A stretch of DNA of 64,000 nucleotides from Amycolatopsis thailandensis (GCF_002234405.1 NZ_NMQT01000015.1:62001-126000); one strand, 5' to 3'; numbered from the stretch's first letter, positions 15,562-24,687 are shown. Numbers and translations: made by a program. The notes: a model not told the origin generated them from the letters alone.

Positions 15562-16570
15562 GGTGCTCCAGGGTGGCGGCGGCTTCGAGGAGCATCCACG
15601 CGCTCACCTGCACGGACAGGTCGCGTTCAGGGGCGTCCGGGGCGAGAGGCAGCGAAGGCGCCGGAGTCGCCCAGTCGGCGCTGAACAGCGGCCCGTGCGG
15701 CGTCTCGGTGGCACCGCTCCAGCACGCTTCGGCCGAATGCAGGACCAGGTCGCGCGCCACCCCGCTGGGCAGCGCGGGCGCCGCGAGCGCCAGGTAGCGC
15801 GCCAGGATCCCGGCGAACAGGCCGCCGTCGCCGTCGCCCTGTCCCCGGATCACGCCGTTCGGCGCGACATGCTCCGCGACCGCGTGGATCGTGTGCTCCA
15901 CTCTGTCCATTTCGGACAATTCGAGGCAGGCGCCGAGGTAAACCCCTTGGCAGTACGTGAAGATGTGCTTGACCAGCTCACCGGAGCCGACGCGCAGGCC
16001 GTCCCAGACGAGTCCGCTCTCCGGGTCGACGAGCCGCTCGGTCATCCAGCCGGTCAAGCCCGCAGCGTGCTCCTCGGCGCCTTCGCGAGCGTGGAAGATC
16101 GCCGCCGGGCCGTTCGCGGGCGCGTTCTTGAAGTCGTCGCCGACGCGCCACCAGATCCCGCCGCCCGTGTCGTCGGTCCAGCCTTCGCGCAGCCGTGAGC
16201 TGATCGCCTCCAGCCCGCCGCGGACGTCCAGCCCGAGGTGCCCCACGCGTTGCAGCGCGAGGCCGAGCCAGGCGATGTCGTCGTAGTAGTCGTTGATCCA
16301 CTTGCCGAAGTTGCGCAGCCGCAGTGACGCCACGAACCGGTCGATCAGCTTCAGCCGTTCCGGCGAAGGATCCCGCAACTGCGCGTCGACGAGGGTGTCC
16401 AGCAGGTGCGCCTGCCACCAGTAGTTCCAGTGCCAGTGGACGCGCTGGCTCACCGAAGGCGGCCAGCCGCTGCGGCCGAGCACGGTCCCGGGCAGCCCCC
16501 ACACCCGGCGCAGATGCCTGTCCCGGACCGCGCGTTCGGCGGCCCCGGCCCGGTCGGCGAGTGCGGTCAT
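15551..16570 (-). CDS. Glycoside hydrolase family 76-like protein (alpha-1,6-mannanase fold)
   Basis: The protein has 339 residues. The (alpha/alpha)6 barrel pattern is visible as WHWNYWWQAHLLDTLVDAQL, then NDYYDDIAWLGLALQRVG with the paired catalytic aspartates (about residues 95-96), then GGIWWRVGDDFKNAPANGPA and FTYCQGVYLGACLEL. GH76 enzymes hydrolyse alpha-1,6-mannan; in actinobacteria candidate substrates are mannosylated lipoglycans or glycogen-like cytosolic polymers. No signal peptide or TM segment is visible, so the protein appears cytoplasmic, which is unusual for the family. The terminal residues HRMS derive from the palindrome. Confidence 0.82.
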   Translation of the reverse strand: MTALADRAGAAERAVRDRHLRRVWGLPGTVLGRSGWPPSVSQRVHWHWNYWWQAHLLDTLVDAQLRDPSPERLKLIDRFVASLRLRNFGKWINDYYDDIAWLGLALQRVGHLGLDVRGGLEAISSRLREGWTDDTGGGIWWRVGDDFKNAPANGPAAIFHAREGAEEHAAGLTGWMTERLVDPESGLVWDGLRVGSGELVKHIFTYCQGVYLGACLELSEMDRVEHTIHAVAEHVAPNGVIRGQGDGDGGLFAGILARYLALAAPALPSGVARDLVLHSAEACWSGATETPHGPLFSADWATPAPSLPLAPDAPERDLSVQVSAWMLLEAAATLEHRMS

Positions 16571-16594
16571 CGCGTCATCATCCCTTGCCCGCTG

Positions 16595-16612
16595 ACATAC
16601 CGCTCAGTATGT
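16595..16612. promoter_or_regulatory. Putative TetR-type operator between GH76 and the molybdoenzyme
   Basis: ACATAC-CGCTCA-GTATGT is a perfect 6-bp dyad with a 6-bp spacer in the 73-bp divergent gap. No regulator gene adjoins it, so the binding protein must be encoded elsewhere. Confidence 0.55.
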
Positions 16613-16643
16613 TGAGACGGTCCCCGACCTCGCGAGGTGCTTC

Positions 16644-18779
16644 ATGACCACGGCGCACGTGACCTGCCCGCTCTGCGAAGCCACCTGCGGCCTGGAGGTG
16701 ACGATCGACGAGAAGAGCCTGGTCACCCGAGTCCAGGGCGACCGCGAGGACGTCTTCTCGCAGGGGTACATCTGCCCGAAGGGCGCGTCGCTCGGCGCGC
16801 TGCACCACGATCCGGACAGGCTCACCGCGCCGCTGGTCAAACGGGACGGCGAGTTCGTCGAGGTCACCTGGGACGAGGCCTTCGCCGAGATCGAGCGGCG
16901 CCTCCGGCCGATCATCGACGAGCACGGCAAGAACTCCGTCGCCGTCTACTCCGGCAATCCGACGGTGCACAACGCGGCGCTCGTGCTCTACGGCCGTGTG
17001 TTCTTCAAAGCCTTGGGCACCAAGAACTTCTACACCGCGACCACGGTCGACCAGATGCCGAAGCACTTCTCCTCCGGCTATCTCTTCGGCGACCCGCAGA
17101 CCATCCCCGTCGCCGACCTCGACCGCACTGAGCACCTGCTCATCCTGGGCGCGAACCCGCTGGTGTCCAACGGAAGCCTGATGACCGCCGCCGACACCCG
17201 CGGCAGGCTGCGCGGGATCCAGAAGCGCGGCGGCAAGATCGTCGTCCTCGATCCGCGCCGCACCCGCACCGCGCAGCTCGCCGACGAACACCACGCGATC
17301 CGGCCCGGCACCGACGCTCTGTTCCTGTTCGCGCTGGTCAACGTGCTGTTCGCGGAGAATCGGGTCACGCCCGGTGAGCATGTCAACGGCGTCGACGAAG
17401 TCCGCGCGCTCGCGGAGCCGTTCACGCCCGAGGCTGTCGCGCCCGCGACCGGGATCGAAGCCGCCGAGATCCGCCGCATCGCCCTCGACCTCGCGGACGC
17501 CGAGCGCGCGGCGGTCTACGGCCGGATGGGGACGACGACCCAGTCCTACGGGACCATCGCGAGCTGGCTGGTCGACGTCGTCAACGCGCTCACCGGCAAC
17601 CTCGACCGCGAAGGCGGCGTGATGTTCCCGTTGCCCGCCCTCTGGCGGCCGCGGCGGTCTTCGCCGTTCACCAGCGGCCGCTGGACGAGCCGGGTGCGCG
17701 GGTATCCCGAGGTGCTCGGCGAGCTGCCGGTGGCCACGCTCGCGGACGAGATCGAGACGCCCGGCGAGGGTCAGGTCCGGGCACTGGTGACCATCAGCGG
17801 CAATCCGGCGCTGAGCACGCCCAACTCCGCTCGACTCACGGAAGCGTTGCGGCAGCTGGACTTCATGGTCTCGCTCGACGTGTACCTCAACGAGACCACC
17901 CGGCACGCCGACGTCATCCTGCCCGGACCGTCACCGCTGGAGCGGCCGCACTACGACGTCGCGTTGTACGCGCTCGCCGTCCGGAACGTCGCGAACTGGA
18001 CACCGCAGCCGCTCGAAACGGACCTGCCTCAGGAGTGGGTCACCCTGCTGCGGATGGCCGGGATCGCGGCGGGCCAGGGTCCGGACGTCGACGTCGCCGC
18101 CTTCGACACGATGGTCGCGGGCGAGACGGCGCGGCGCACCGGCGTCGACCTGTCGCTCACCGAAGGACGCACGGGGCCGGCGCGGATGATCGACCTGATG
18201 CTGCGCGGCGGACCGTACGGCCTGAAACTGGCCGACCTCGAAGCCGCCCCGCACGGTATCGACCTCGGCGCGCTGAAGCCGCGGCTGCCGGAGGTGCTCA
18301 CCACCGCGAGCGGGAAGGTCGAGCTGGCGCCGGACGCGATCACGAAGGACGTCCCCCGGCTGCGCGCGGAGCTGGACAAGGCGCCCGACGCCCGCCTGCT
18401 GCTGATCGGACGGCGGCACCTGAGCTCGAACAACTCGTGGATGCACAACCTGACGCCGCTGGTGCGCGGCGGGAACCGGTGCACCGTCCAGGTGCATCCG
18501 GACGACGCCTCCCGCCTCGGGCTGACCGACGGCGGGCTCGCGGCGGTGACGTCGCGGGCCGGGAAGCTGGAGGCTCCGGTGGAGGTCACGGCCGACGTCC
18601 GGCCCGGCGTGGTGAGCATGCCGCACGGCTGGGGGCACGACCTCGACGGCACGCGCACGAAGGTCGCCACGGCGCACGCCGGGGTCAACTCGAACCTGGT
18701 CGCCGACGAGACCCTGCTCGACGTCCCGTCGGGGAACGCCGTCCTGAACGGGATCCCGGTCGAGGTCGTGCCGGCGTAG
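16644..18779 (+). CDS. Molybdopterin-dependent oxidoreductase (formate dehydrogenase/nitrate reductase superfamily)
   Basis: The protein has 711 residues. The N-terminal CPLCEATCGLEV with CPKG at about residue 47 gives the four cysteines of a [4Fe-4S] cluster. The bis-MGD domains follow (VYSGNPTVHNAALVLYGR, ILGANPLVSNGSLMTA, GGKIVVLDPRRTRTAQLAD, HAIRPGTDALFLFALV, NPALSTPNSARL). The C-terminal beta-barrel shows RHLSSNNSWMHNL and MPHGWGHDLDG. Whether the Mo ligand is Ser, Cys or Asp cannot be fixed by eye; the usual region is DQMPKHFSSGYLFG. No partner Fe-S or membrane subunit adjoins, so it is a stand-alone cytoplasmic enzyme. The physiological substrate is unknown. Confidence 0.88.
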   Translation: MTTAHVTCPLCEATCGLEVTIDEKSLVTRVQGDREDVFSQGYICPKGASLGALHHDPDRLTAPLVKRDGEFVEVTWDEAFAEIERRLRPIIDEHGKNSVAVYSGNPTVHNAALVLYGRVFFKALGTKNFYTATTVDQMPKHFSSGYLFGDPQTIPVADLDRTEHLLILGANPLVSNGSLMTAADTRGRLRGIQKRGGKIVVLDPRRTRTAQLADEHHAIRPGTDALFLFALVNVLFAENRVTPGEHVNGVDEVRALAEPFTPEAVAPATGIEAAEIRRIALDLADAERAAVYGRMGTTTQSYGTIASWLVDVVNALTGNLDREGGVMFPLPALWRPRRSSPFTSGRWTSRVRGYPEVLGELPVATLADEIETPGEGQVRALVTISGNPALSTPNSARLTEALRQLDFMVSLDVYLNETTRHADVILPGPSPLERPHYDVALYALAVRNVANWTPQPLETDLPQEWVTLLRMAGIAAGQGPDVDVAAFDTMVAGETARRTGVDLSLTEGRTGPARMIDLMLRGGPYGLKLADLEAAPHGIDLGALKPRLPEVLTTASGKVELAPDAITKDVPRLRAELDKAPDARLLLIGRRHLSSNNSWMHNLTPLVRGGNRCTVQVHPDDASRLGLTDGGLAAVTSRAGKLEAPVEVTADVRPGVVSMPHGWGHDLDGTRTKVATAHAGVNSNLVADETLLDVPSGNAVLNGIPVEVVPA

Positions 18780-18782
18780 GCC

Positions 18783-18844
18783 GCGTTTCGTCCTCTGAAT
18801 GCGGTACTTGCGTGTGCAACTACCGCATTCAGAGGACGAAACGC
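18783..18844. repeat. Family A palindrome, convergent gene gap
   Basis: This 62-bp near-perfect inverted repeat runs from GCGTTTCGTCCTCTGAATGC to GCATTCAGAGGACGAAACGC around CTTGC-GTGT-GCAAC. It fills the gap between the molybdoenzyme stop and the TrmH stop. Confidence 0.9.
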
Positions 18845-18851
18845 GAGGGGG

Positions 18852-19508
18852 TTACCAGGCCTTGGCGAGGTCGGCGTGCTGCCGGACCCAGGCGTGCATG
18901 ACGATCCCGGCGGCGACACCGGCGTTGATCGAACGGGTCGTGCCGAACTGCGCGATCGAAACGACCAGCGACGCGGTCTTCTGCGCCTCGGCCGACAACC
19001 CAGGCCCCTCCTGACCGAACAGCAGGACACACTCGCGCGGCAGCTCCGCTGTCTCGACGGGCTGCGAGCCGGGAGTGTTGTCGACGGCGACGACGGCGAG
19101 GCCTTCCGCGGCGGCGAAGGTCAGCAGCCCGTTGACGTCCTCGTGGTGGAGAAGGTGCTGGTAGCGGTCGGTCACCATGGCGCCGCGCCGGTTCCAGCGC
19201 CGCCGTCCGACGATGTGCACGGCGGCCGCGGCGAACGCGTTCGCCGTCCGGACCACGGTGCCGATGTTGTGATCGTGCTGGAAGTTCTCGATCGCCACGT
19301 GGAACGGATGCCGCCGCGAGTCCACATCGGACACGATGGCCTCGCGCCGCCAGTAGCGATACGGGTCGACGACGTTGCGGCGGTCGCCATTGGCCAGGAG
19401 TTCCGGGTCGTAGCGCTCGTCCGCGGGCCACTCGCCTTCCCACGGGCCGACGCCGACCTCTTCCCGCGCCACCCATTCGGTGGGGCCGGCCTCTTCCGAC
19501 TGAGTCAC
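18852..19508 (-). CDS. TrmH/SpoU-family RNA 2'-O-methyltransferase
   Basis: The protein has about 218 residues from the GTG at 19508; an ATG at 19531 is an alternative and would overlap the upstream gene by 9 bp. The SPOUT knot motifs are VAIENFQHDHNIGTVVRTAN (motif 1, with N and R), CVLLFGQEGPGLS (motif 2) and ISIAQFGTTRSINAGVAAGI-like (motif 3, SINAGVAAGI). It binds SAM and methylates ribose in tRNA or rRNA. The basic stretch GRRRWNRRGAM is suited to RNA binding. It is probably co-transcribed with the DUF2784 gene. Confidence 0.9.
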   Translation of the reverse strand: MTQSEEAGPTEWVAREEVGVGPWEGEWPADERYDPELLANGDRRNVVDPYRYWRREAIVSDVDSRRHPFHVAIENFQHDHNIGTVVRTANAFAAAAVHIVGRRRWNRRGAMVTDRYQHLLHHEDVNGLLTFAAAEGLAVVAVDNTPGSQPVETAELPRECVLLFGQEGPGLSAEAQKTASLVVSIAQFGTTRSINAGVAAGIVMHAWVRQHADLAKAW

Positions 19509-19522
19509 CGGGTGATTGTCAC

Positions 19523-19915
19523 TCAGCCCATGCTGACGCGGTGCGCCGGTGCGTCCCCGTCCTGGTGGCGGTGACGCCAGCGCTGGTACGTGCCGACGTA
19601 GGAGATGATCACCGTCGCCATCGCGATCACGGCGACGAGCGGCAGCGACGAGCGCGGGAACACGGTGTCGTAGAGGTAGTAGGCGTTGAAGCCGCCGGGC
19701 AGATCGCCGAGGCCCTGCTGGTGCCGGAAGAAGTTCTCGGCGGCCGTCAGCGGGCACGGCCACGGGAAGACGTTGACGAGAACACCCCATGCGGCGAAGA
19801 ACACATGCACGAAGATCACCTTCGGCCACCGCCACGCGAGAAAACCACCGAATCCGATGAACATCAGCGCGAAAATGTGCACCGCGACTGTCACGTTCGC
19901 CAGGAAACCCGCCAC
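19523..19915 (-). CDS. DUF2784 membrane protein
   Basis: The protein has 130 residues and three to four TM helices. It carries the family pattern FGGFLAWRWPKVIFVHVFFA, NVFPWPCPLTAAENFFRHQQ and YLYDTVFP. The function is unknown; members are widespread small inner-membrane proteins. It lies upstream of TrmH on the same strand with little or no gap. Confidence 0.85.
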   Translation of the reverse strand: MAGFLANVTVAVHIFALMFIGFGGFLAWRWPKVIFVHVFFAAWGVLVNVFPWPCPLTAAENFFRHQQGLGDLPGGFNAYYLYDTVFPRSSLPLVAVIAMATVIISYVGTYQRWRHRHQDGDAPAHRVSMG

Positions 19916-19978
19916 CTCAAGCCCCCTTTCACACCCCTACCAGCGACGTTACCCCTCTCACCTTGAGAAACGCTCACG

Positions 19979-20023
19979 AAAAAAAGGGGCATCCTCCGTT
20001 CGCACACGGAGGATGCCCCCTTT
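19979..20023 (-). terminator. Rho-independent terminator downstream of pyrE
   Basis: GGGGCATCCTCCG (19986-19998) pairs perfectly with CGGAGGATGCCCC (20007-20019) around an 8-nt loop. On the minus strand the stem is followed by seven Ts (19985-19979), a textbook intrinsic terminator for pyrE. A second stem, GTGAACCCGC/GCGGGTTCAC, lies at about 20085-20127. Confidence 0.85.
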
Positions 20024-20137
20024 GGGCTGAGGTAATCAGGACAGAGAGCGGAGCTGAAAGATGTGCCCGAAATGGGGCCGAACGCGTGAACCCGCCCTGC
20101 CGACGTCGATCGCGGACGCGGGTTCACCACCAGGTGA

Positions 20138-20701
20138 TCAGGACAGACCGAGGTCGTCCTTGTTCAGGATGTAACGGTATTCGAGGCCTTCCTTCTCGAT
20201 GGCCTCGCGCGCTCCGGTGTCCCTGTCGACGACGGTCGCGACGCCGACCACGTTCGCGCCCGCCTCGCGCAGCGCCTCGACGGCGGTGAGCACGCTGCCG
20301 CCGGTGGTCGAGGTGTCCTCGACGGCCAGCACGCGCTGCCCGAGCACCTCGACGCCTTCGATCCGGCGCTGCATGCCGTGCGCCTTGGCGCCCTTGCGGA
20401 CCACGAACGCGTCGAGCACGACACCGTCGGTCGCCGCGGAGTGCAGCATGGCCAGCGCCACCGGGTCCGCGCCGAGGGTCAGGCCGCCGGCGGCGACGTA
20501 GTCCCAGTCGTGGGTGAGCTGGCGGAGCAGCTTCCCGATCAGCGGGGCGGCCGCGTGATGCAGCGTCGCCCGCCGGAGATCGATGTAGTAGTCGGCTTCC
20601 TTGCCGGAAGACAAGGTCACCTTGCCGTGCACGACGGCGAGTTCGCCGACCAGTCTCGCCAGTTCGAGTTTCGCCGCTTGATCCAACCCGGGGTACGCCA
20701 C
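20138..20701 (-). CDS. pyrE: Orotate phosphoribosyltransferase
   Basis: The protein has 187 residues from the GTG at 20701. It converts orotate and PRPP to OMP in the fifth step of pyrimidine synthesis, in the cytoplasm. VTLSSGKEADYYIDLR binds orotate, AAGGLTLGADPVALAM follows, and VLAVEDTSTTGGSVLTAVEA is the PRPP-binding loop with the acidic pair. The length matches actinobacterial PyrE. A longer frame to 20779 has no family similarity. It is a stand-alone gene and an intrinsic terminator follows. Confidence 0.95.
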   Translation of the reverse strand: MAYPGLDQAAKLELARLVGELAVVHGKVTLSSGKEADYYIDLRRATLHHAAAPLIGKLLRQLTHDWDYVAAGGLTLGADPVALAMLHSAATDGVVLDAFVVRKGAKAHGMQRRIEGVEVLGQRVLAVEDTSTTGGSVLTAVEALREAGANVVGVATVVDRDTGAREAIEKEGLEYRYILNKDDLGLS

Positions 20702-20771
20702 GGCCGAGAGTCTTACACACGGCCTGTGGCGCACCGCCGGGGTGTTTCCCACGGAGCCGGACCCGGGGTGC

Positions 20772-23306
20772 TCAGTCACTGCCGGACGTCGCCGCGTCCA
20801 CGGCCGGGCCCCGGGTCGCCAACCAGGCCGGGACCAGGGTCGCCACCAGCGCGAGCGCCGCGGCGAGCCCGATGATGGACAGGTAGATCAGCGGGGAGCC
20901 CATCGGCAGCAGGGAATCGGCCGCCACCAGGCAGAACGGGATGATGGAGCCCGCCGCGACGACGGTGCCGAGCACGATCCCGGTCAGCGCGACGAGTCCG
21001 CCTTCGAAACCGGCCATCCGCAGCACCTGCGCCCTGGTGGAGCCGGTGAGCCGCTGGAGGCCGAACTCGCGGCGCCGTCGCACGGTCGCCATCACCAGCG
21101 TGTTGGCGACCGAGATCACCGTGTAGGCGATGATCATCCCGACCAGCAGGTAGTTGACCCACGCGCCGACGGCCTGGTCCTTGTCGTGCGCCGCGATGAG
21201 CGCGCCCCGGTCGCCGACGAACACCGGCAACCCGGCCGTCGCCTCGCGAAGCCGTTCGGTGAGCGCCGCCGGATCGACGTCCGGGGCGGCCCGGACCAGC
21301 AGCTGCGGAGCAAGTCCGGCAGTGGTGTGCGGGGCGAGCAGATCGGCCGGGAACAGCAGGCTCTCGAAGCCGCGGCGCTGGCTGGTCACCGCGACGACCT
21401 CGACGTCGACCGGGGTGCCGTCACCGAGCCTCAGGCTCACCGTGTCGCCGACGCCGCGGTCGAAGTCCTTCGCGTAGACGTCGGGGAGCGCGACGGTCCT
21501 GCCGGTCAGCGCCTTCAGGTCGCCCTGGGTCACCTTGGTGTCGATCGTCGCGTTCGCGCCGGACGCGGTGAGGCCGATCGCCGGGCGTCCGTCGTCGGAG
21601 GAGTCGTACGGCGCTTCGAGGAACACGCTGCTGGTGACGTATTCGGACGCTCCGGCGACACCGGGGACGGCCTGGATCCGCTGGACGAGGTCCGGGGACA
21701 GCCCGCCCGCCGCGGATCCGATCACCGCGTCGGCGCGGACGTCCTCGGTGAAGGCCTGGTTGGCCAGCTCCTGCTGGGTGGTCTGGAGGTAGATGTTGGC
21801 GGTCGCGATCCCGACGGCGAGCATGATCGGGGTGACCGCGCCCGCCGCCCGGACGATCCCGGCCCGGGTGTTGAGCACGGCGAGCCGGGCGTCGATGCCG
21901 CCGAGCAGGCGCATCGGCCACTGGAGGATCGCGGTCGTCACCTTGGCGACGCCGGGGGTGATCATCGCGACGCCGATCGCCCAGAGGATCACCGCGGGTC
22001 CGGCGGTGCTGGCCGCGATCGGACCGGTCATCACCGCGACGGTCACGATGGCCAGCGCGGTGCCACCGCCGAAGCAGAGGGCCGCGACCACGAACCGCGT
22101 CGGGGTCAGCCAGCGGCGGGTGACCGCGGCCTCGGCGAGCGCCTCGGTCGGCCGGATCTTCCCGGCGCGGCGGCCGGCCACGAAGGCGGCGATGAACACC
22201 GCGAGCATCGCGGCGCCCGCGCCGACGACGGCGGGCAGCCAACCCTGGTAGAACCGCAGAACCGCTGGGGCGACGCCGTTTTCGACGAGCTGTCCGAAGA
22301 GCCATTCGCCGAGGAACGGGCCCAGTACGGCGGCGAGCGCGGTCGCGAGCAGGCCGACGACCAGCGCCTCGCCGAGCACCATGCGCCGGAGCTGACGCGG
22401 GGTCGTGCCGATCGCCCGCATCAGGGCGAGTTCACGGGAACGCTGCTGGGTGGACAGGCTCAGCGTGCTCGCGACGACGAACATCGCGACCATCACCGAA
22501 AGCCCGCCCGCCACTCCGGCGATGACGATCAGGTTGGTCCCGCTCGTATCGGCCTCGGGGAACTCCGCGACACCGCGGTCGATCCCGGTCAGGACGTTCG
22601 CGCCGGTCGCGACCCCGGCGACCTTCGCCTGCACCGCTTCGACGTCGGCGCCCGGCACGGTGAAGACACCGATGGCGTCGGCCTTGCCGGGATACCCGGA
22701 GAGCCGGGCGGCGTCGGTGGCGGAGAAGAACACGGCGGCCCGCGTGATCGAACGCGGCGAACCGGCCACGCCGGCGACCCGGAACGATTCGACCTTGCCG
22801 CGCGCGGCGACGTCGACCCGGTCACCGGGCTTCAAGCCCGACGCTGACTCGACGACGACCTCGCCCGCGGCGGGGGCGGTGCCCGTGACCAGTGCGTACG
22901 GGGTCAGCGCGGCGGAATCCCAGGCGTGCCCCAAGGCGGGCTGATCGCCTGTCGTGAGCGGAAAGCTCACTTCGCTGACGACGTCCGAAACGCCGGGGAC
23001 GGTGCGAAGACGGGAGACGAGCCCGTCGTCGAGCCGGACGCGCTCGGGAAGCCGCGCGTCCTCGAACTTGCGTTTGTCGTCGGCGTCGAGGGAGGCCGGG
23101 TCTTCCTTGGGCATTTCGAAGGTCTGACCGCCGGTGACGACGATCGGGGCGGCGGCGAGGCGCTGCGGTTCCGCGTTGCCGCGGATTCCGGTCTCCATCA
23201 GGCCACCGCAGGAGGCGACGATCAGCGCGCCGAAGAAGACGGCGATGAAGGTTCCGATGAACCCGCCCTTGCGCAGGCGCAGGGTCCGGAAGGCGAGTCG
23301 CAGCAT
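20772..23306 (-). CDS. ABC transporter permease, FtsX/MacB family (duplicated)
   Basis: The protein has 844 residues. It comprises one N-terminal TM, a large extracytoplasmic domain, three TMs, a second domain and three C-terminal TMs: two FtsX halves fused. The FtsX cores are STQQRSRELALMRAIGTTPR-QLRRMVLGE (about 390) and TVRRRREFGLQRLTGSTRAQ-VLRM (about 750). Such permeases export lipids, peptides or antibiotics, or move lipoproteins. The start overlaps the ATPase stop by 1 bp (TGATG). Frames longer than this run into the ATPase gene. Confidence 0.92.
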   Translation of the reverse strand: MLRLAFRTLRLRKGGFIGTFIAVFFGALIVASCGGLMETGIRGNAEPQRLAAAPIVVTGGQTFEMPKEDPASLDADDKRKFEDARLPERVRLDDGLVSRLRTVPGVSDVVSEVSFPLTTGDQPALGHAWDSAALTPYALVTGTAPAAGEVVVESASGLKPGDRVDVAARGKVESFRVAGVAGSPRSITRAAVFFSATDAARLSGYPGKADAIGVFTVPGADVEAVQAKVAGVATGANVLTGIDRGVAEFPEADTSGTNLIVIAGVAGGLSVMVAMFVVASTLSLSTQQRSRELALMRAIGTTPRQLRRMVLGEALVVGLLATALAAVLGPFLGEWLFGQLVENGVAPAVLRFYQGWLPAVVGAGAAMLAVFIAAFVAGRRAGKIRPTEALAEAAVTRRWLTPTRFVVAALCFGGGTALAIVTVAVMTGPIAASTAGPAVILWAIGVAMITPGVAKVTTAILQWPMRLLGGIDARLAVLNTRAGIVRAAGAVTPIMLAVGIATANIYLQTTQQELANQAFTEDVRADAVIGSAAGGLSPDLVQRIQAVPGVAGASEYVTSSVFLEAPYDSSDDGRPAIGLTASGANATIDTKVTQGDLKALTGRTVALPDVYAKDFDRGVGDTVSLRLGDGTPVDVEVVAVTSQRRGFESLLFPADLLAPHTTAGLAPQLLVRAAPDVDPAALTERLREATAGLPVFVGDRGALIAAHDKDQAVGAWVNYLLVGMIIAYTVISVANTLVMATVRRRREFGLQRLTGSTRAQVLRMAGFEGGLVALTGIVLGTVVAAGSIIPFCLVAADSLLPMGSPLIYLSIIGLAAALALVATLVPAWLATRGPAVDAATSGSD

Positions 23307-24064
23307 CACGCACCCACCCGCGAAGGGCTGCCCCAGGCACCCAGGTGGGTCATGCGCTCGGCGACGACGTCCGCCGTCGGCGCGTGCAGTTCGTCCGCGA
23401 TCCGGCCGTCGGCGAGGAAGATGACGCGGTCGGCGTAGGAGGCGGCCATCGGGTCGTGGGTCACCATGATCACCGTCTGGCCGGTGCTGCGGACGGAATC
23501 GCGCAGCAGCCCGAGGACCTCGGCGGCGGTGCGGGTGTCGAGCGCTCCGGTCGGCTCGTCGGCGAAGACCACGGCGGGCCGGGTGACGAGCGCCCGGGCG
23601 ATCGCGACGCGCTGCGCCTGCCCGCCGGAAAGCTCGCCGGGAAGGTGCTTGCGGCGGCCGGAAAGCCCGACGCGGTTCAGCATCTCCTCGACGAGGCGGC
23701 GATCCGGCTTGGCGCCGGCGAGCTGCTGCGGGAGCGTGACGTTCTGCTCGACGGTCAGCGCCGGGAGCAGGTTGAAGGCCTGGAAGATGAAGCCGACCCG
23801 GTCGCGGCGCAGCTTCGTCAGCTTCGTCTCGCTCATCCCGGCCAGCTCCTGCCCGTCCAGCATGACGGACCCCGATGTCGGCCGGTCCAGCCCGGCCGCG
23901 CAGTGCAGGAAGGTGCTCTTGCCCGAGCCCGAAGGGCCCATCACCGCGGTGAAGCCGCCACGCGGAAAGGCCAGCGACACCCCGTCCAGGGCGACGACGC
24001 CCTTGCCGTATTCCTTGCGGACGCCGTCGAGCCGGACCGCGTCGCCGTTCCACCCACTGTTCAT
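23306..24064 (-). CDS. ABC transporter ATP-binding protein, LolD/MacB type
   Basis: The protein has 252 residues. Walker A is GPSGSGKSTFLHCAAGLD, the Q-loop is FIFQAFNLLPALT, the signature is LSGGQAQRVAIARAL, Walker B is VVFADEPTGALD and the switch is MVTHDP. The FNLLP-LT and TGALD patterns mark the MacB/LolD subgroup that pairs with FtsX-type permeases. It is coupled to the permease gene. No regulator or two-component system adjoins, unlike the bacitracin-type modules. Confidence 0.93.
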   Translation of the reverse strand: MNSGWNGDAVRLDGVRKEYGKGVVALDGVSLAFPRGGFTAVMGPSGSGKSTFLHCAAGLDRPTSGSVMLDGQELAGMSETKLTKLRRDRVGFIFQAFNLLPALTVEQNVTLPQQLAGAKPDRRLVEEMLNRVGLSGRRKHLPGELSGGQAQRVAIARALVTRPAVVFADEPTGALDTRTAAEVLGLLRDSVRSTGQTVIMVTHDPMAASYADRVIFLADGRIADELHAPTADVVAERMTHLGAWGSPSRVGA

Positions 24065-24135
24065 GGGGAAAACCCTAGGAATCCCAGGTCGAAAGCACCC
24101 TGGGGCGAGCGTGCGTCTCCTGGGTAGGGCGGGCC

Positions 24136-24624
24136 CTACCGCACCGTGCCGGTCTTGGCGTCCACGTCGACGTCGTGCTCGATCCCCTTGCCGTCGCGGA
24201 GCCCGACCTCCCAGACGAGGGCGCCGTCGGTCGCGCGGTCGATCTCCATCTCGTCGAGCTCACCGGGCTGACTCTGCTGCGCGGCCTGAAGCGCCTTGAC
24301 CGCGTCGACACTCGCTTGCTCGACCTTCGCCATGTCGTCGCTCGGCTTGGCGGTCTGCTGATCGCCGAGGACCTGACCACCGTCCCGGCTCACCCGGACC
24401 TTGTGTTCCTGCCCCTGCGACGCGACCTTGATCTCCCACCCGTCGGGCCCGGGCTCCACATCGAAGACCCGCCCGCCGGGCACGGCACCGGCCGCCGCTT
24501 GGATCGCCTTGACCGGCTGGGCGCGGCCCGCGCTCTGCCCTGGTGCCGCCGGTCCGGGCTCGGTGGAACAACCGGCCAAGACCAGCGTCAGCACCCCGGC
24601 CGCGACAAGACGTGGTGACCTCAT
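24136..24624 (-). CDS. PepSY-domain lipoprotein
   Basis: The protein has 162 residues. The signal peptide MRSPRLVAAGVLTLVLAGCS has a lipobox Cys at residue 19. Two PepSY-like repeats follow (VKAIQAAAGAVPGGRVFDVE then GWEIKV; VDAVKALQAAQQSQPGELDE then WEVGLRDGKGIEHDVDVDAK). PepSY modules often inhibit proteases or sense at the cell wall. It lies between the ABC pair and a divergent MgtC gene, with a 63-bp gap to MgtC. Confidence 0.85.
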   Translation of the reverse strand: MRSPRLVAAGVLTLVLAGCSTEPGPAAPGQSAGRAQPVKAIQAAAGAVPGGRVFDVEPGPDGWEIKVASQGQEHKVRVSRDGGQVLGDQQTAKPSDDMAKVEQASVDAVKALQAAQQSQPGELDEMEIDRATDGALVWEVGLRDGKGIEHDVDVDAKTGTVR

Positions 24625-24687
24625 GATCCGCGGGTACCCGCCCGGTGCGGCCCCGAATCGTCGCCGGCGGGATGGCACTGTGGGGTG

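Noticed and set aside
20742..22847. A 701-residue plus-strand open frame opposite the FtsX permease
   Set aside because: It is low-complexity Arg/Asp/His-rich antisense of a clear FtsX permease, and its start lies in pyrE leader DNA.
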